Below are positions 24,701 through 37,754 of a stretch of 64,000 nt of DNA, one piece after another. How positions within the stretch are numbered: position 1 is the stretch's first letter; each line of letters opens with the position of its first letter. Origin of the DNA: Beaufortia kweichowensis (Eukaryota > Chordata > Actinopteri > Cypriniformes > Gastromyzontidae); assembly GCA_019155185.1 (NCBI GenBank), contig CM032808.1, forward strand, positions 11,405,607 through 11,469,606, in the 5' to 3' direction. The translations under genes and the position numbers were made by a program. The notes beneath the pieces were generated by a model. It was not told where the DNA came from, searched no databases, and saw only the letters and a list, made by a program, of their open reading frames with translations.

Positions 24701-25815
24701 AAAGATTTGTTTAATCATTGTATTTGCAATGCTGCATGTGGCACCCCAAAGGTTTACTTTTTACCTTTTTATACTTCAGTAGAAAAATACTGACGTTCCC
24801 CACCAACCACACATAAAGAAAGTTCTCAAGTTTACTGCCTCATTGTACATGTAATTTGCCAGAAAGGCTGTGTTTAGCATCTTCAGTGGTGTATCTCTGG
24901 ACCGCAGACGTGTTTTAGAGAAGACATCACTGCTCTGCGATCAGACAGTGCAACTTCTCTATTCGAGTTCACTGTTCTAAAACTGGAGACGAGAAAAAAA
25001 AATCTTGACACGCTTCCAGTTTAGTAGCATGCTGTACCTTTGGTTAGTCCGTTGGCTTTTTTTAAGTTGGTGTTTTTAAGGAAATAGGAGAGTAAAATAT
25101 ATATAGGGTGGGGGAATTGTTAGTTTTGTTGATATATTTATTTCAATTATTTCCATTCTTAATAAAAAAGGCTTTATAAAATAATCTCTCTGGTTTATAG
25201 AATGAGCTAAATCTTGTGGGCAGGGTGTGACGTATGTGTACATACAGGAAAGACATGCTTGCAAATGCTTACATTTTCCATTTTTATAAGCATGCAAAAG
25301 TACATCTGTGTGTGTTTGAGCATGCATTTATCAGAAATATGTAACTTAGATCAGAGAAATCACTGACAGCACCAACTAAAATGTTCCTAAAAGAGCGGTC
25401 TGTCAAAGTCCTGTTTGTTTGTCTAAATGTAACTAGTAATTATGGCTCTGAATTGTAGAGAGCTTTAGCCTAAATTTTGCACCATCTCTCAACCAGTCAT
25501 TTCATGTCCATGATTATGCTGTCACTGCTGGGCTGGAAAATGACAGTGCCATTCCAAGGGTGGTTGCGTTTCTCTGTAGTCTATACTGCAGAGGTTATGT
25601 GCATCTTTAACCAGTCGTGGAAAGGTAATAGTGGCGCCAAACTTCCGAAAAAAATGTGTTGGTCAATGCCAAGTGGGCTGTGCATCGACATATCCTCTTG
25701 TTAGATTGTGATACTATTTAAAAGCCTATTTATTTATATCACAGATTTAAGCTACACTTTTATAAACTTGTGGTCTCCAGGCTTACAGGATCTCCGACAA
25801 CATTATTTTTTACAA

Positions 25816-25846
<31 letters not shown>

Positions 25847-26720
25847 TACAAATTGTATATATATATATTTTTTTTTTATAAAATTTGTATAAATATAAGT
25901 TTTTGTATTTATGTATAAATCACTGTTTGGCCATCTTGAATTTCGTTATTGAGATATATGTTAGAATAATGGTTTTCGGTAGTTTTACACCACACTATAA
26001 ATGTATATTAGCACTATTTGTTTTATGTTTGGCATCTAAACATGTTTTTGATTAAAAACCTTTCATTTGTGTATAGCAACGTAGGATGACATCATAAAAA
26101 CATAAATACACCAAAGGAGATGACATTGAATAGACATAAATAAAAGAAGAAAAAGAACATTGCAGAGGTATTAAATCAAAATTAAGTAATATTTAACAGG
26201 TTATCACACACTTTTTTGTATTGTTAGTCTTTTTTAATGTGATAACTAAGTGTTTAAAATTAAAAAGAAAATTTTTAATTTGGTAATTTTTTAAGAGTAT
26301 TTGCATTTATGAATAAGGTATTTTGCTAATAAAATAAGTATGCATCTGATAGAGTGTTTAAACAGGAAGCAGTGGTGTGTGACGTCAAACTTAACAAGCG
26401 ATAATGCTTTAAGCAACGCAAGATTAAATCCTGACTCCTGTTCGGCTCTCCGTCTTACCCCATATGATTTTATCTCTTCACTGTACTGTCTAATAAAAGC
26501 TATAAAGGTCAAAAAAATGTTGGACAGAATACAGCACCATGTCCTCATCCAATCCTGGACAGATAAATGTACTTTTATCGCAGAAGTGTGATTGTTACTA
26601 AACTCGGAAGCATCATGATGGTATTGCTTGACACCTTATAGCATTTGATTTTGCCTTTGGTTTCCCTGTGTATGCAGATATTCGTTTAGCACTCATTTAT
26701 GTTTGGCAGAACACTAACAG
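21771..26720. other. AT-rich intergenic DNA
   Basis: The stretch is strongly AT-rich, especially 22200-23050. No gene is recognised. A modest GC-richer piece lies at 23080-23500. The AT palindrome at 25808-25885 is listed separately. Confidence 0.55.
25808..25885. repeat. AT-repeat palindrome
   Basis: A poly-A plus (AT)n arm and a (TA)n plus poly-T arm face each other around the symmetric core TACAAATTGTA, giving a near-perfect inverted repeat of about 70 bp. It could extrude as a cruciform. It is probably an unstable simple repeat rather than a functional site. Confidence 0.75.
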
Positions 26721-26729
26721 TCAAACTTA

Positions 26730-27310
26730 AGCAATATAAAGTTTTGTGTTTCTGAGCCCCATTGATGACCTCATCAAGAAAGCGCCATTCCTGGTGTCTC
26801 TTCCCTTCAAACGACAGCCAAGTCGCTGAGGTAGAGAAACGCTCGGGCACAGATCTCCAAACTGAACGTGTGTCTCATGTGCGAAGCCAGCACAGGCCCA
26901 TACTTTCTTCCCCTCGCCTTTCATCCGCTCTCACACTTCTCAAATTCTTTCTTTCGCTCTGCCTCGCTGGATGGTTGAAAGTTGTCCTGCCTTTTATTTT
27001 CAGCGGTATTAATTTGGTGGAGTTTGCCAGCTCGGCAGTGGCGCGCTCTTCTCGCTTGACGTTTTGCTGAAGTTTGTATGCCACTTGAGTTTGCCGTCTC
27101 CCTCGCTAATGATAGCGGCGCAGGCTCTCAGGGGAACGCGGGCCGCCTCGCACGGCTCCCGCGCTGGATATTTTGGGAGCCTGTGAGGCACATCATCGTC
27201 TGCTCATCCTCCTTCCTTTTTCTCTTTCTCTGCCTCCCTTGCTGTGCTCTCCCCTTCTTTTTTGTTGTTGTTGTACGTCTGTGCACGCGTACATTCTTGG
27301 GCGTGTGTTT
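26730..27310. promoter_or_regulatory. CpG-containing non-coding patch
   Basis: GC rises sharply, with a CpG cluster at about 27035-27170 (GGCGCAGG, CGCGGGCCGCC, CCCGCGC). Overlapping open frames on both strands are expected of high GC. No family resemblance is seen. It could be an enhancer or an unannotated promoter. Confidence 0.3.
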
Positions 27311-29914
27311 TTTTCTTCAGACATATTTTTGATTTCTAAAGAAATGATGAGAGGAGGAAAAAAAAAAAGTGTGTATGGAAAAAAGCCTTTTTTATTAGCT
27401 TATTCATTGTATAAGAAATCAAGAGATTTTTCTTCTCTTCTTGCTTAATCCAAATGAATGTTTAAAAAGCGAATTTACAGGGCCCTGCTAGGATCCACAT
27501 TGTGTATCACATAAACACAAAGAATAAAAGGAAATTCCAATCTAGACAGTAACATGACTGAACTGAGGAACCTCAGCGGGAGGTCCAGATAAATTATACA
27601 ACAATCTGTGTTCTCCCTTGTTTAATTTAATGCTGTTTCAAGGCCATTGCTGGGTTCAATGTTACAAAAAATGGTTTTCCCATAGAGGTAAAGCTTATAC
27701 AGGAGAGAAAAGAAACAGAAGAGATAAATAAAACTGACCCTAGAAATAAGCAAACAGTGTAACAAGAGTGAATGTAGGCAGGCAGTATATAAAAATAAAT
27801 CTGGATTTTTATTGATGAGATTTTTTGTCCATAGTTTCTATATGTTTATTTGTATTATTATTTGTATTAACCCCTAAAGAGTGATTGGGGATGCAATAGT
27901 GAATGATTTTCTTCTGTGTATTTTACCAATATTATCAAGTAAATAAATGAACAGGGAATATTTTGCATAAATTACTTTATTAACATACTTGTAAAGACTG
28001 AGACATGATACAAGAGACAGAACACACACTTACAACACTGTACATAGGAAACTCTATACTGTGATTGGCCAATGTAAAATAATTTTACAATGTTGCTTTG
28101 GACAACAATCATAATTGAACTTGTTGACCACTGGATGTTTTGAAATGTAAAGACACGTACATGTAAAGATTACAGTAAGTATTAGAATTGATTCAAATTA
28201 ATTTGACATATAAAAGTATGCACAAGGCAGCTTTACAGATGTAATAATTATAAATACAGATAGGGGGTTGCTGTTGTCTAAAATTTTTTCAAATCCTTTA
28301 AGTGTATTCTTGACTGTCATGACTGTAAGTTTTGTTGTATTTTATCAAAATGCATCACCATCTGTTAGAGTCATTGTTGAAGAAATGCTGATCTTGTGCT
28401 GATTTTTTTAGTGTTTTGGCTAATCCCAATTAGAGAAGTGTGAGGTCTAACAAAAAACAGTGACAAACATCTCAGGTCAACCGAGCTTCCATTCTCCGTT
28501 CTATTATTCCCATCTTCGCCAATTGAAGTCGTCCTGTTTCCTTTTCCAACATGCTCTCTGACACTCCGTCTCTCAATCGCTCTTTCCTCTTTCTGTATGT
28601 CTCGTCTCAGTGTCATTGTGTCAGGTACTGACAGAAAAACTCACCCACCCTGAATCTCCTCATGTCAGCTTATATTTCCTCACAGTTCATCGCCCTTGTG
28701 CTGTAACACCCCCACCCCGACCCCACCGCCGCAATTCACCAGAGCTGATCATACCTCACCCAATCAACAGGCCACAGCTTCTGATCTAACCTGTTGCCCC
28801 GAGCCTGTTTTCTCCTGACGGGAAAACGTTGACCTTTGACCTCTAGAAGAAAGGAGCTCAATTGCTCTTCTTTGTGTAGTGGAAGTAAAGAAAGCCAGAA
28901 GTTCACGGTGGTGTGACATGGATTGCAGAGTGATGACATCCTTGTAGTTCCTCTGTTGAGATGTTGCTTTGGCTGCTTATGGTTCAGTGGTGATGCTCGG
29001 CTCACACTGACAGATGCTGAGTTCACAGTTTGCTCTTAAAGAAGGGAAAAAAGTTCATCTGACTTCTAAAAAAAACAAACAGTGGAGGTGACTGGGGCTA
29101 GTTATCACACTTTTTACTTCAATCTGTGTCTAGGGTAGGGTAAGTTAATGTTTGTATGCACATATCTTAACCACCTTGTCCTCAAAAAGCTTAAGTATCA
29201 AACAGTTCCACAATTTCTTAAGAGAATTAATGCAGTTCACACACCTTTTGTGACAACATGCCCCAATAGCTGCCCCAATATTTGATGTTAAATTATAAGA
29301 CACAAATGAAGACAGAATTTTATGTCATATCTTATCTAAAGTATTTCCACACTCACGTAATGTATTTGTGTGTGTTGAGAGGTGTGATGCCTGCAGCTGA
29401 TACTGAGCACACAGGTGGATGATACACATGGGAAATTCTCTGCCATGAGGTGGAATTTATAGAACTTTGCTGAAACCTGATAAACGTATATTCCCATGAA
29501 TCTAATGCCTCACAATTTACCCCGAGGTCCTAAACTGGCCTTTCATCCAACCTGTCTCTTTCTTTAATCTAAAACCAATCCAAATTTAACTGCTTTGTTG
29601 ACTTTTCGATCGAAATACCACATGCACTACGTCTGTCTGTTGTGAAACGCCGATACAATACACATACTGTAGTTTGTTAATTCTATAGACCTGCACTGTA
29701 CACACGGGCGTATAGTGGTGCCTTTTTACATCTGCCAAGGTTTTTCACCATTAAGATAAATGTCAGTATGGCAGTGTATGATTGACAGGTCATTGCTGTG
29801 TGTGTAGATTCTCAGCAGGATCTCCAGCAGGAACATTAGGCTGTTGGTTCAAGCATGCAACCTCATTGCGTAGCAGAAATTCTGGTCAAGATCTGATACA
29901 TGAGGAACACATGT
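27311..29914. other. Intergenic DNA, nothing firm
   Basis: AT-rich sequence is interrupted by a GC-richer piece at 28430-29030 that is open on the minus strand in two short frames without recognisable domains. Confidence 0.5.
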
Positions 29915-30175
29915 TATTTTCCTATTCACTTTAATATTTCCTAGTTGGGTTCTAATCTAATCATGACAAACTGTATATATTGATGGAAAGGCCTACGACT
30001 TAAGAATAATTTTTTTTTTATAAATTTTCATTAAAAAAACTTTTTTTTTAAATTGTATATTTTTAAAAATACCTCAAATAAAAAAAATTAAATACCTCAA
30101 ATTTAAAATTAAGTGCATTTTTATGTGTATCCTTAATATGTGCAGTGGCAGTTATCAGATTAAACCAGGGGAGAA
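29915..30175 (+). repeat. Dispersed repeat D1, copy 2
   Basis: This copy has the same ordered blocks as the one at 17480-17725: TTTAATATTTCCTAGTTG, AATCATGACAAACTG, TATTGATGGAAAGGCCTA and ATATGTGCAGTGGCAGTTAT. The copies have diverged with indels in the poly-T/poly-A middle. Confidence 0.7.
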
Positions 30176-33100
30176 GAGCACAAAATGATAAAGACTTGTA
30201 ATGTAAACAAGGGTAAAATTCATTTTGGTTAAAAATATTTACTGAAATGTATAAATTATGATAAATCAATGACTGTTGCATCTTCAGACAGCTTAATTCT
30301 TTGATACTAAAAAATATGAGTATGGCAAAAGATGCATTTTTTATTATAGAGTTTATTATAGAACCAAACTAAATTGTTTATATAATTTTTAAGAATTATG
30401 ACTTTTTTTTATCTCTGTTTTACTCCAAAACAGCTTCTAAGCCCTACACACACACACAAACATGCACAGACTCCAGCACATCAGGTTTGATGGATGAGGA
30501 AATAGATGGCAAATTGTTGTGTCCACTCTGATGGATGACATCATTTGGCCAATGTGCTGATCATGTATGCCTAAAAGTTGACTCTCCCTTTTTCCTTCTC
30601 GCTTTGTTTACCATTGATTTTCTTGGCTTGTTATGGCTGCTTTCCTTGAATCAAATTCATGGAGAGGACCACACGTGGAGGCCCCGTATCACCCCATCAG
30701 CCTGCGCTTAGCACCATCCATCTCTATCTGAGAAGCGCTGGACATGATAAATAAACATTCCCCTTGATACACACCTGTCATTTCTCCTAAATATTCTTCA
30801 TTCTTTACATATGATACAATGTCCGCAGTTTAGCTTGTTTCACTGGGTGAGCATAACAGGAGGGGAACATGTTGTCTTTTATGCCATCACTTCAGCTTGT
30901 GTTTATTGTGACAGCAACATGTATTTCCTTTAGTCTGAGCGTCTTGTGAGAGTTGATTCTTGCTGTGAATCGTGGCGGTCATCCGTTTACAGTCTCATAT
31001 TCATATGGGCTGTCAGCTGATGCGGACAGCAGCTGATTGATGGGGAACGTGCTGTCGTGGTGGCCGGGTTTATGAGCCACGCAGCATTTGAATATTGAGG
31101 GTATGTTTGTGTCAACCTTCCCATATTGTGAATTATTTGACAATGCATTATTTTCAAAACCTGTCATACAAAAAGATAAGCAAGGCCTCCCTAGTGTGTG
31201 AAATTATGCAGCGTGGAATACCTATGAAGAATAGGTATAGACCTTCACCTGAACTGCTCCCAAATTGAAGTTTTGCTCCCATTGGAACAGATGTAAAATA
31301 AAGCCACTAAATGTGATATGTTTAGTTTTCATGAGTGAATGTCACAATCAATTTTCAGTTCAATTTTATTTATATAGTGCAATAGTAAGAAAGACAAAGG
31401 CGGCAATGGCATTCAACCAAAAACTCCAAATGGTTGTTAGTAGTGAAGTAAAAAAAAACTTTTAGATATTTATATTGTTGCTTTTGGTTTCTGTAACATA
31501 ATCTTTATAGTTGCATTTTCAAGAATTTTTTTAAAAGAGGCACACAATAGGATATATTGTTTGTACTTTTTTGTATTATGTAACATTTTATGTCACCTGT
31601 TGTTGACATTTTCAATATACTTTTTTACGTTGTTTTGTGTACTTTATAAACCACAAGTGCACTTTTTGTTTGCTCTCAAAACCACAACAGCGATGGTTGA
31701 GCAGAGTTGCATAAGGATTACTAAATGTTGCCTCACAGTAGTGGAGACAATTGCTCAGCTGGAAGAGTTTCTGTGGGGTCTGATGAATTGCACTGAGTAA
31801 GAAGAACTCTAGCTGTTAGTCATGAAAGAGTGAGACACTTGGCAATAGTGCATTACACATGGGGGAATCAGCTGGAAAAGGACTGGATCGCAGTAACTAA
31901 GTTTTGGTCAAAAGTCCATTTAAACAAATTATTCTTTTTCCGCAAGTTTATAAGTTGGTTTAAAAGATCTAGTTTAAATATGAATTCTATCATCTAGACT
32001 TAATCCAAATATGTCTAACATTGTTTAACATTTTTTATGTAACATAAAAAAATATTTTACATACTTTCCAGAATCATTCTGTGCTTTATAAGTGCTAGTT
32101 CCTTTAAAACACAAAGAACTTTTTTTAAGAACTTTTGACTAAAAAGGTTATTTGACTTCTATGACAGTGTTGCAAAGAACTTTTACACTTTTAGCATCTT
32201 TATTTTTAAGAGTAGTTCACATGTTGCAGACTTAAAGCATTTTATACTGCTATAAAATAATGAGGTTATGTACATGTCTTATTGCCCATGTTGATGCATG
32301 TAGCTGTATAATAACATATTAAGTTGAAACTGTAAAAATCTTCACAGTTAAATATAAGTTTGACATTGTTAAAAATGACATTATTGTCTCTACAAAGTAG
32401 AACAGTGAGGAAACATATTAACACACACATTTAGATGAACCTAATAGAATATCTGTCAATTTCAATGTTTTTGTCATCAGTCCAAAGGAAGGGAAATGGG
32501 GTTGGCCTGGGGAGCCCATTAAACTCTCTAAGTGGTCAATAAAGCCCATTTCTCCATTTCTCCATACTCAATACTTGACTGACAGATGTAAAATAAAGCA
32601 ACATGACCCCAGGGAATATGTTATTGACTCAGTCTCCTGGTAAAGAAGCTGTTGAGCAGCTAAATTAATTTTCAAAAGCCCTCTTCAGTTTCACAATGGT
32701 TCCATGTTAAGGGAAAGAGCGTGAGTTGTTAACCCCTATGGTACCTTCCCTTTACTATCTTCTCCCGTTGAGCCGTCGTCATGTAAGCTAACTGAATTCT
32801 TTGTGCACGAACTTTGTGTTCCGTAACGGAACACGTCTTTATCCTTTCTTGTTTGATTAGGAGTTGTTTTAAATCGCAAAGTCAGAACACTAACTCAAAG
32901 ACCGGTGTTCCTGCGTTTTCCCCTTTATTCAGACCGGATCAGAACCTTTAATTCTTTCAGTCAGGGGACCTAGTATAAAACAGACATCCCTGGCTTTAAT
33001 TTTGGGATCTAACAATTCCTCATTAGCTGGTTCTTGATCTTTCTAGAGTGGCTGTCCCGTGTTCCTTCCCTCCCTTGATTCATTGTGGTGACAAAAGTCC

Positions 33101-34134
33101 TCCTACACATTGCAGCGGGTGTGATCACTTTCAGAGAGCGACACAGGAGCCGTCAGCAGTAATCTGTGTGCTCTGTCTCTCTCTGTCTGATTCCACATTC
33201 ACTGTGCCGTGAACATTCTAATTGTCTCTCAGCATCTGTCGCAGCTCTGCTGCATGAAAGTAACGTGGCGCCAAAAAGTCACCAATTTAAAAGTTCTCCA
33301 AAAGTGTAAATATATATAAAAAATGAGAACTAATAACAATAAAATACATATATATAAATTCTCTTTGAATATCTCTGAGTTTTAACATCATACATATGCC
33401 AAGTTTTACAGGTTTCAAAGGTAGAATCCTAATTTACTGCCTTTTTTGTCTGTGTTAAAGTTTTTAAAACCACAAGAGAGCACTATATAAGCTTTTGATT
33501 CCAAATTTAGAAATTGAATTGTTGACGCAAGAGGCCAACACACTTCCTTTGGTAACTAAAAGCTTTTACCCATTTAAGTTTTCTGTCCCGACTGGGCAAG
33601 GGGTCCTTTGCATGTTGTGTCAGAAAATAGCCAAAGAAGTTGGTGTTAAATTAGAAAAAGAACATTGTAAGATATGTAATTTTGAGCCACTTGTAAGTTT
33701 TAAAGTTGAAATGACACGTCACCCTTAAATTACAAACTTCATGATTTTAGTGTCCTAATTCAACCTATATAGCATCAAAAATAACCCCTTTAGAAACTAT
33801 ATTATATCCTAAGCTCCTTTAACACACCTTACAGTTTAGGATTTTTGTCATTATATAAGCCTGAAAATGTATTTTACTGAGCTGTATATCTAGTGCATTG
33901 TTACCAGATAACTGTCACAGGAGACATTGAAAATACACATGGAAACTAATAACTATACTATATACTACTATAACTACAATTTTTACATTGTTAGATATTT
34001 AAAGTTTTTGAAAAAAAAAATCATTAAAAAAAAAATCTAAAACTAAAAACTAAAATCATTTTTGTTTTTTAATTATTATTATTATTTTTAATAATTTATA
34101 GTTTATCTCATTTATAGTAATAATTTATAATTTA
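30176..34134. other. Intergenic DNA with GC-richer patches
   Basis: No gene is recognised. GC-richer patches lie at 30470-31120 and 32450-33260. The phrase TTCAGTTCAATTTTATTTAT at 31358-31377 resembles the end of a common fish repeat, but no second copy is in view. Confidence 0.45.
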
Positions 34135-34275
34135 TAATATAGTTTATTGTCATGAAAATTTTTCAACTATTTTATCTTGAGTCTTATGCCTTTCCATCAG
34201 TTTATAGTTTGTCATTGATAGATTAAAATTCAACTATGAAATATTAAAGTAAATAAGGAAATAACATGGGTGTTC
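34135..34275 (-). repeat. Dispersed repeat D1, copy 3 (inverted fragment)
   Basis: Read on the minus strand, it gives ACTTTAATATTTCATAGTTG, AATGACAAACTATAAACTGA and TGGAAAGGCATAAGACTC, matching the 5' half of copies 1 and 2. Confidence 0.65.
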
Positions 34276-34479
34276 CTCCTGAGGAACGGTGACAGTTTAC
34301 AGGTTAAAGGAAACAAGACGAAGCCTGATTGTATACTGTTTGGTGGCTTTTCTTGTAAAACAAGGAAGAATCTTGGTTTTCATGCTCATGTGGCCCCGGA
34401 CACAAATATCACCTTTAAAGCTCTTGTGTAAGCATATATTTAATTACACGAAGCAAATACGAGCAACTCAGGAGTCATA

Positions 34480-35130
34480 AGATATACGCAAGCCCTCAGT
34501 TTTCCCCCTCTAAAAACTTTTCTGCCTTTCGTTCTGCATGCCCTGAAAAAGTCAAACTAGTTGTAAAATCCCTCTTCTTGCCCCCAGGACAGAAATCACC
34601 CAGCCACATGCCTGGTGGGCTTGCTCTAAGCTGAGCAGGTTTGAAATGCATGATTGCCATTCTCCAAACTCTCACAATTCATTCGTTTCATTTTTTGTTG
34701 ACACACAGATAAATGAGTAACACATCAAAGAGAGGCGGTCGTACTCTCTTTCGACCCGGAGCTCTGGTACCCCCTACCCTCAATCTTCTTTAATTTTGCA
34801 GATGAAATCAAAGAGGCTCATTTTCGCCTCTTCATTTGAAGCAAGGCACTGGACCGTAGTGCTAAGAGGAAAATCAATCCAGACTACACCAGAGATCAAA
34901 CTCAATATGTACGTTTACGATTCCAATGACAGTAGCCTCATTACGCCAAACAAACCCATCAGCGGATGATTCACGAGGGACTCGCTTTGTACGGCTGGAT
35001 GTGTCGTACAGTGTTTTCATCCTGTCCGAGAAATCTTTTCAAGTGTTTGCGAATGTTTTAGGACGTGATGGATTTGAGCTGCGGTGACGGGATAAAAATA
35101 AATTGGTGCATTAATAGCGTTTTGAGGTCC
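34480..35130. promoter_or_regulatory. Candidate regulatory element with TCF-like site
   Basis: A non-repetitive, GC-richer block includes ATCAAAG at 34807-34813 (TCF/LEF core) within GATGAAATCAAAGAGGC, and nearby GAGATCAAACTC. No coding frame is credible. It is the most enhancer-like block of the desert by eye, though that is inference. Confidence 0.35.
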
Positions 35131-35580
35131 TCGCGTTTGACTGTTGAAGGTAATGTTGCATCACCTTTTTAAGCATGTTAAGAAAACTGCTTTTTGCTTA
35201 ATTCATACAATTTGTCCCAAACTAATTTGTCAGTTCTGTTGGGACACTTGGCTTCTTCCATGTTTAGATTTCATTCATGGAATCAAGAAGTTTGTGAGAC
35301 TTACCTCAGCATGACATCAGTGGTCACAATGAGGTGCTTCAGACATCCTTAGGTGTCCTATCTCGCACAAGAATCAAATAAGCCATTCCCCACGGTGTAG
35401 AAAAGAAGCCGCTGTTTACCATTTATTTATATATTTCATTACTTTATTTATTTTTTAAAGGCACCTTTTTAAAACCCCTGACCAAGCAGCGGAAGCCAAG
35501 AATGTCACTCTACTACAACAGCCGTCTAATGAGACACTGTTGCAAACTTTCAGCTCAACATAATATGAATTATTTGTCAT

Positions 35581-35636
35581 CTGTGTGTGTGTGTGTGTGT
35601 ATCTATATATACGTGTGTGTCTATGTGTGTGTGTTT
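35581..35636. repeat. TG microsatellite
   Basis: (TG)n is interrupted by a short TA-rich core. Confidence 0.85.
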
Positions 35637-37509
35637 TCGAAAAGCTTGAGTAAATCAGGATGAAGGAAGGCCTTGACGGAGATATGTGGCATTAGCCCGA
35701 GGGCTCGTAGCACAGTGAGGGTAGTTAGCTCGCAACACACTGCCATCATTAGGACTGTGGCTGGGACACTGCAGTCACACACACTCGCAGGCCTTTCAAA
35801 ACCTCCCAGCATATCAAGCAGCACATGCCACATCCTATACGCATGTCTTCCTTTCCCTTAACTATCAAAGTATCGCTTTATTCCTTCTATATACTGCACC
35901 TTACGTTTGCTCACTTTGTTTAGTATTCAGCGATTTTGCTTGCCTATAAATAATCGTTTTCTCTCGTATGAATACGCATCAGGTTTGCATGTGTTTGCAA
36001 GGTACTCTGGGACACATAATGGAGCACTTGGGATGGAAAGCATGTGTTGTAAAGGTGAAAAATGAAATTGAATTTACCTTTGTCCTTCAAACCTGACTTT
36101 TGTGCTTCTTCAGAACGTTTTAATAAATAAAAAATTATTTATAGCAGGAGGGCAATGTCAACCTCAAATTGTCAACATGAAAAAATGACATTTAAATACC
36201 CAAGCTTTTAAAGCAGTTTTTTATTTTTAAATGACTGTTTTTAGAATGGTCACGCCATACTTTTCATTAATAAGCACTAAAAATTAAAATAAAATTACAA
36301 TCTCTTCTCCATTTGTTGGGTATTATTGCATTTTAATTCACAATATGTTTCCTCCGGAAAATGTTTATGTCACATCTGTAACACATTTTATTCTTTAAAT
36401 AGATAATTAATGCAGTGACCAATATTTTTTTTCCATAATGAGTTTCCCACAAGTTGATCTTTTTCATAAAATGATCGTGAACGGTGGCGGTCAAGCAAGA
36501 TTTCCGAGATTTCTGACTTAAATAATAATAAACGACAAAGTAAATTTCTGTCCATTTCTGACACAAAGTTGTCACATGTCTTTAGATGAATTAAAATCTA
36601 GTGCACAGTTAACTACTTTTTCTGATGCTTTTGGGGGGTTTTAGTAAATGATAATAGAATTTTTATCACTTTAAGATATGCAGTTCAGATATTTACTCAG
36701 GTGCCTATAAATTTGAAGTTTTTTGTAATAACTGCCTGAGGTGACGTGAAAGAATCAAGTTCAAACTCACTTTCTAACTCCGCGCATTTCCCTTGTTGTG
36801 ATGCTTTGCATTTGATTGTAAAGTATGACGCATAATCACTGCAACAGTGCAGGAACCATCACAAGCCCCTCAGCTCAGAATTACCATTCTGCTGTCAGTC
36901 CATTTCTCATCCGTTCCTCCACCCAAAAGCCGTCCTGTCATCCGGCAGATTCGGGCCACCAGCAACACTCATCTCATTACCAAAGTACACAGTGCCTCTG
37001 TGGGATTGTGGCCCTGTCTCTGCCTCTTCTCTCAAACACACATACACACTCAACTTTTTTTTTGCCGAGCTTTAAAAGTATTGAGTCTCCCAGGAAGTAC
37101 TGACAGCTTCAGGCGAAAACCGGATGAAGTGACAGTAGGAAGCCACTCATTATGATCACCTCTTCCTATTTCTCTCTTTTTCATTTCCCTCTTTTTTCCT
37201 CTGCCTTACGCTTGATCTGCTTCTCCCTTGACCTGGTCATGATTTATTAAGCAACACCTCCTTGTCACACCTGCCACAGAGGAGTACAGTGGACCACTCA
37301 CATCATTGCCATTTCACATGCCAAAAAAAATACACTTCTCTGTTTTACCTTTACTATTGTATGTTGTCTGTTTTTACTGAAAGCCAGTCATCTGAATTGA
37401 TGAAGTGTTGAGGAACAGCGGACAGCATGTTTTTGTTTTTAGTGAATGTGTTTGTCACATGTACAGTTGTGAAGGGCATGCAGGCTAACTTAAGAAGTCA
37501 GGTCATATA
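35637..37509. other. Intergenic DNA, nothing firm
   Basis: GC-richer pieces lie at 35640-36060 and 36770-37330 within AT-rich sequence. Short frames in them have no family resemblance. Confidence 0.45.
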
Positions 37510-37754
37510 TGTGACCCTGTCTGTGAAAACCAGGCTAAAGTCACAAAATCTAATTATAAAATAACATGCATCAAAGTTTAATTTCCCCTATAAATATCAC
37601 AATGATTTCAATCTTTGTCATCTCATTACTCAGTCAATATTAAAGAAGTTATATTTTCACAGAATTTTCTTTGCATGATTTAGGATGATTTTATGTAGAA
37701 AACACAAAATCACAAAAATATCACTTGAGCTGGGTTTTCACAGGCAGGGTCACA
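37510..37754. mobile_element. MITE with intact terminal inverted repeats
   Basis: The left end TGTGACCCTGTCTGTGAAAA and the reverse-complemented right end TGTGACCCTGCCTGTGAAAA differ at one base. The inverted repeats extend to about 32 bp with CAGGCTAAAG and CAGCTCAAG. The element is 245 bp with no coding capacity. The flanks are TATA on the left and TAT on the right, so a short TA-type target duplication is possible. It is a non-autonomous DNA transposon, with relatives at 334-742 and 13905-14012. Confidence 0.85.
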
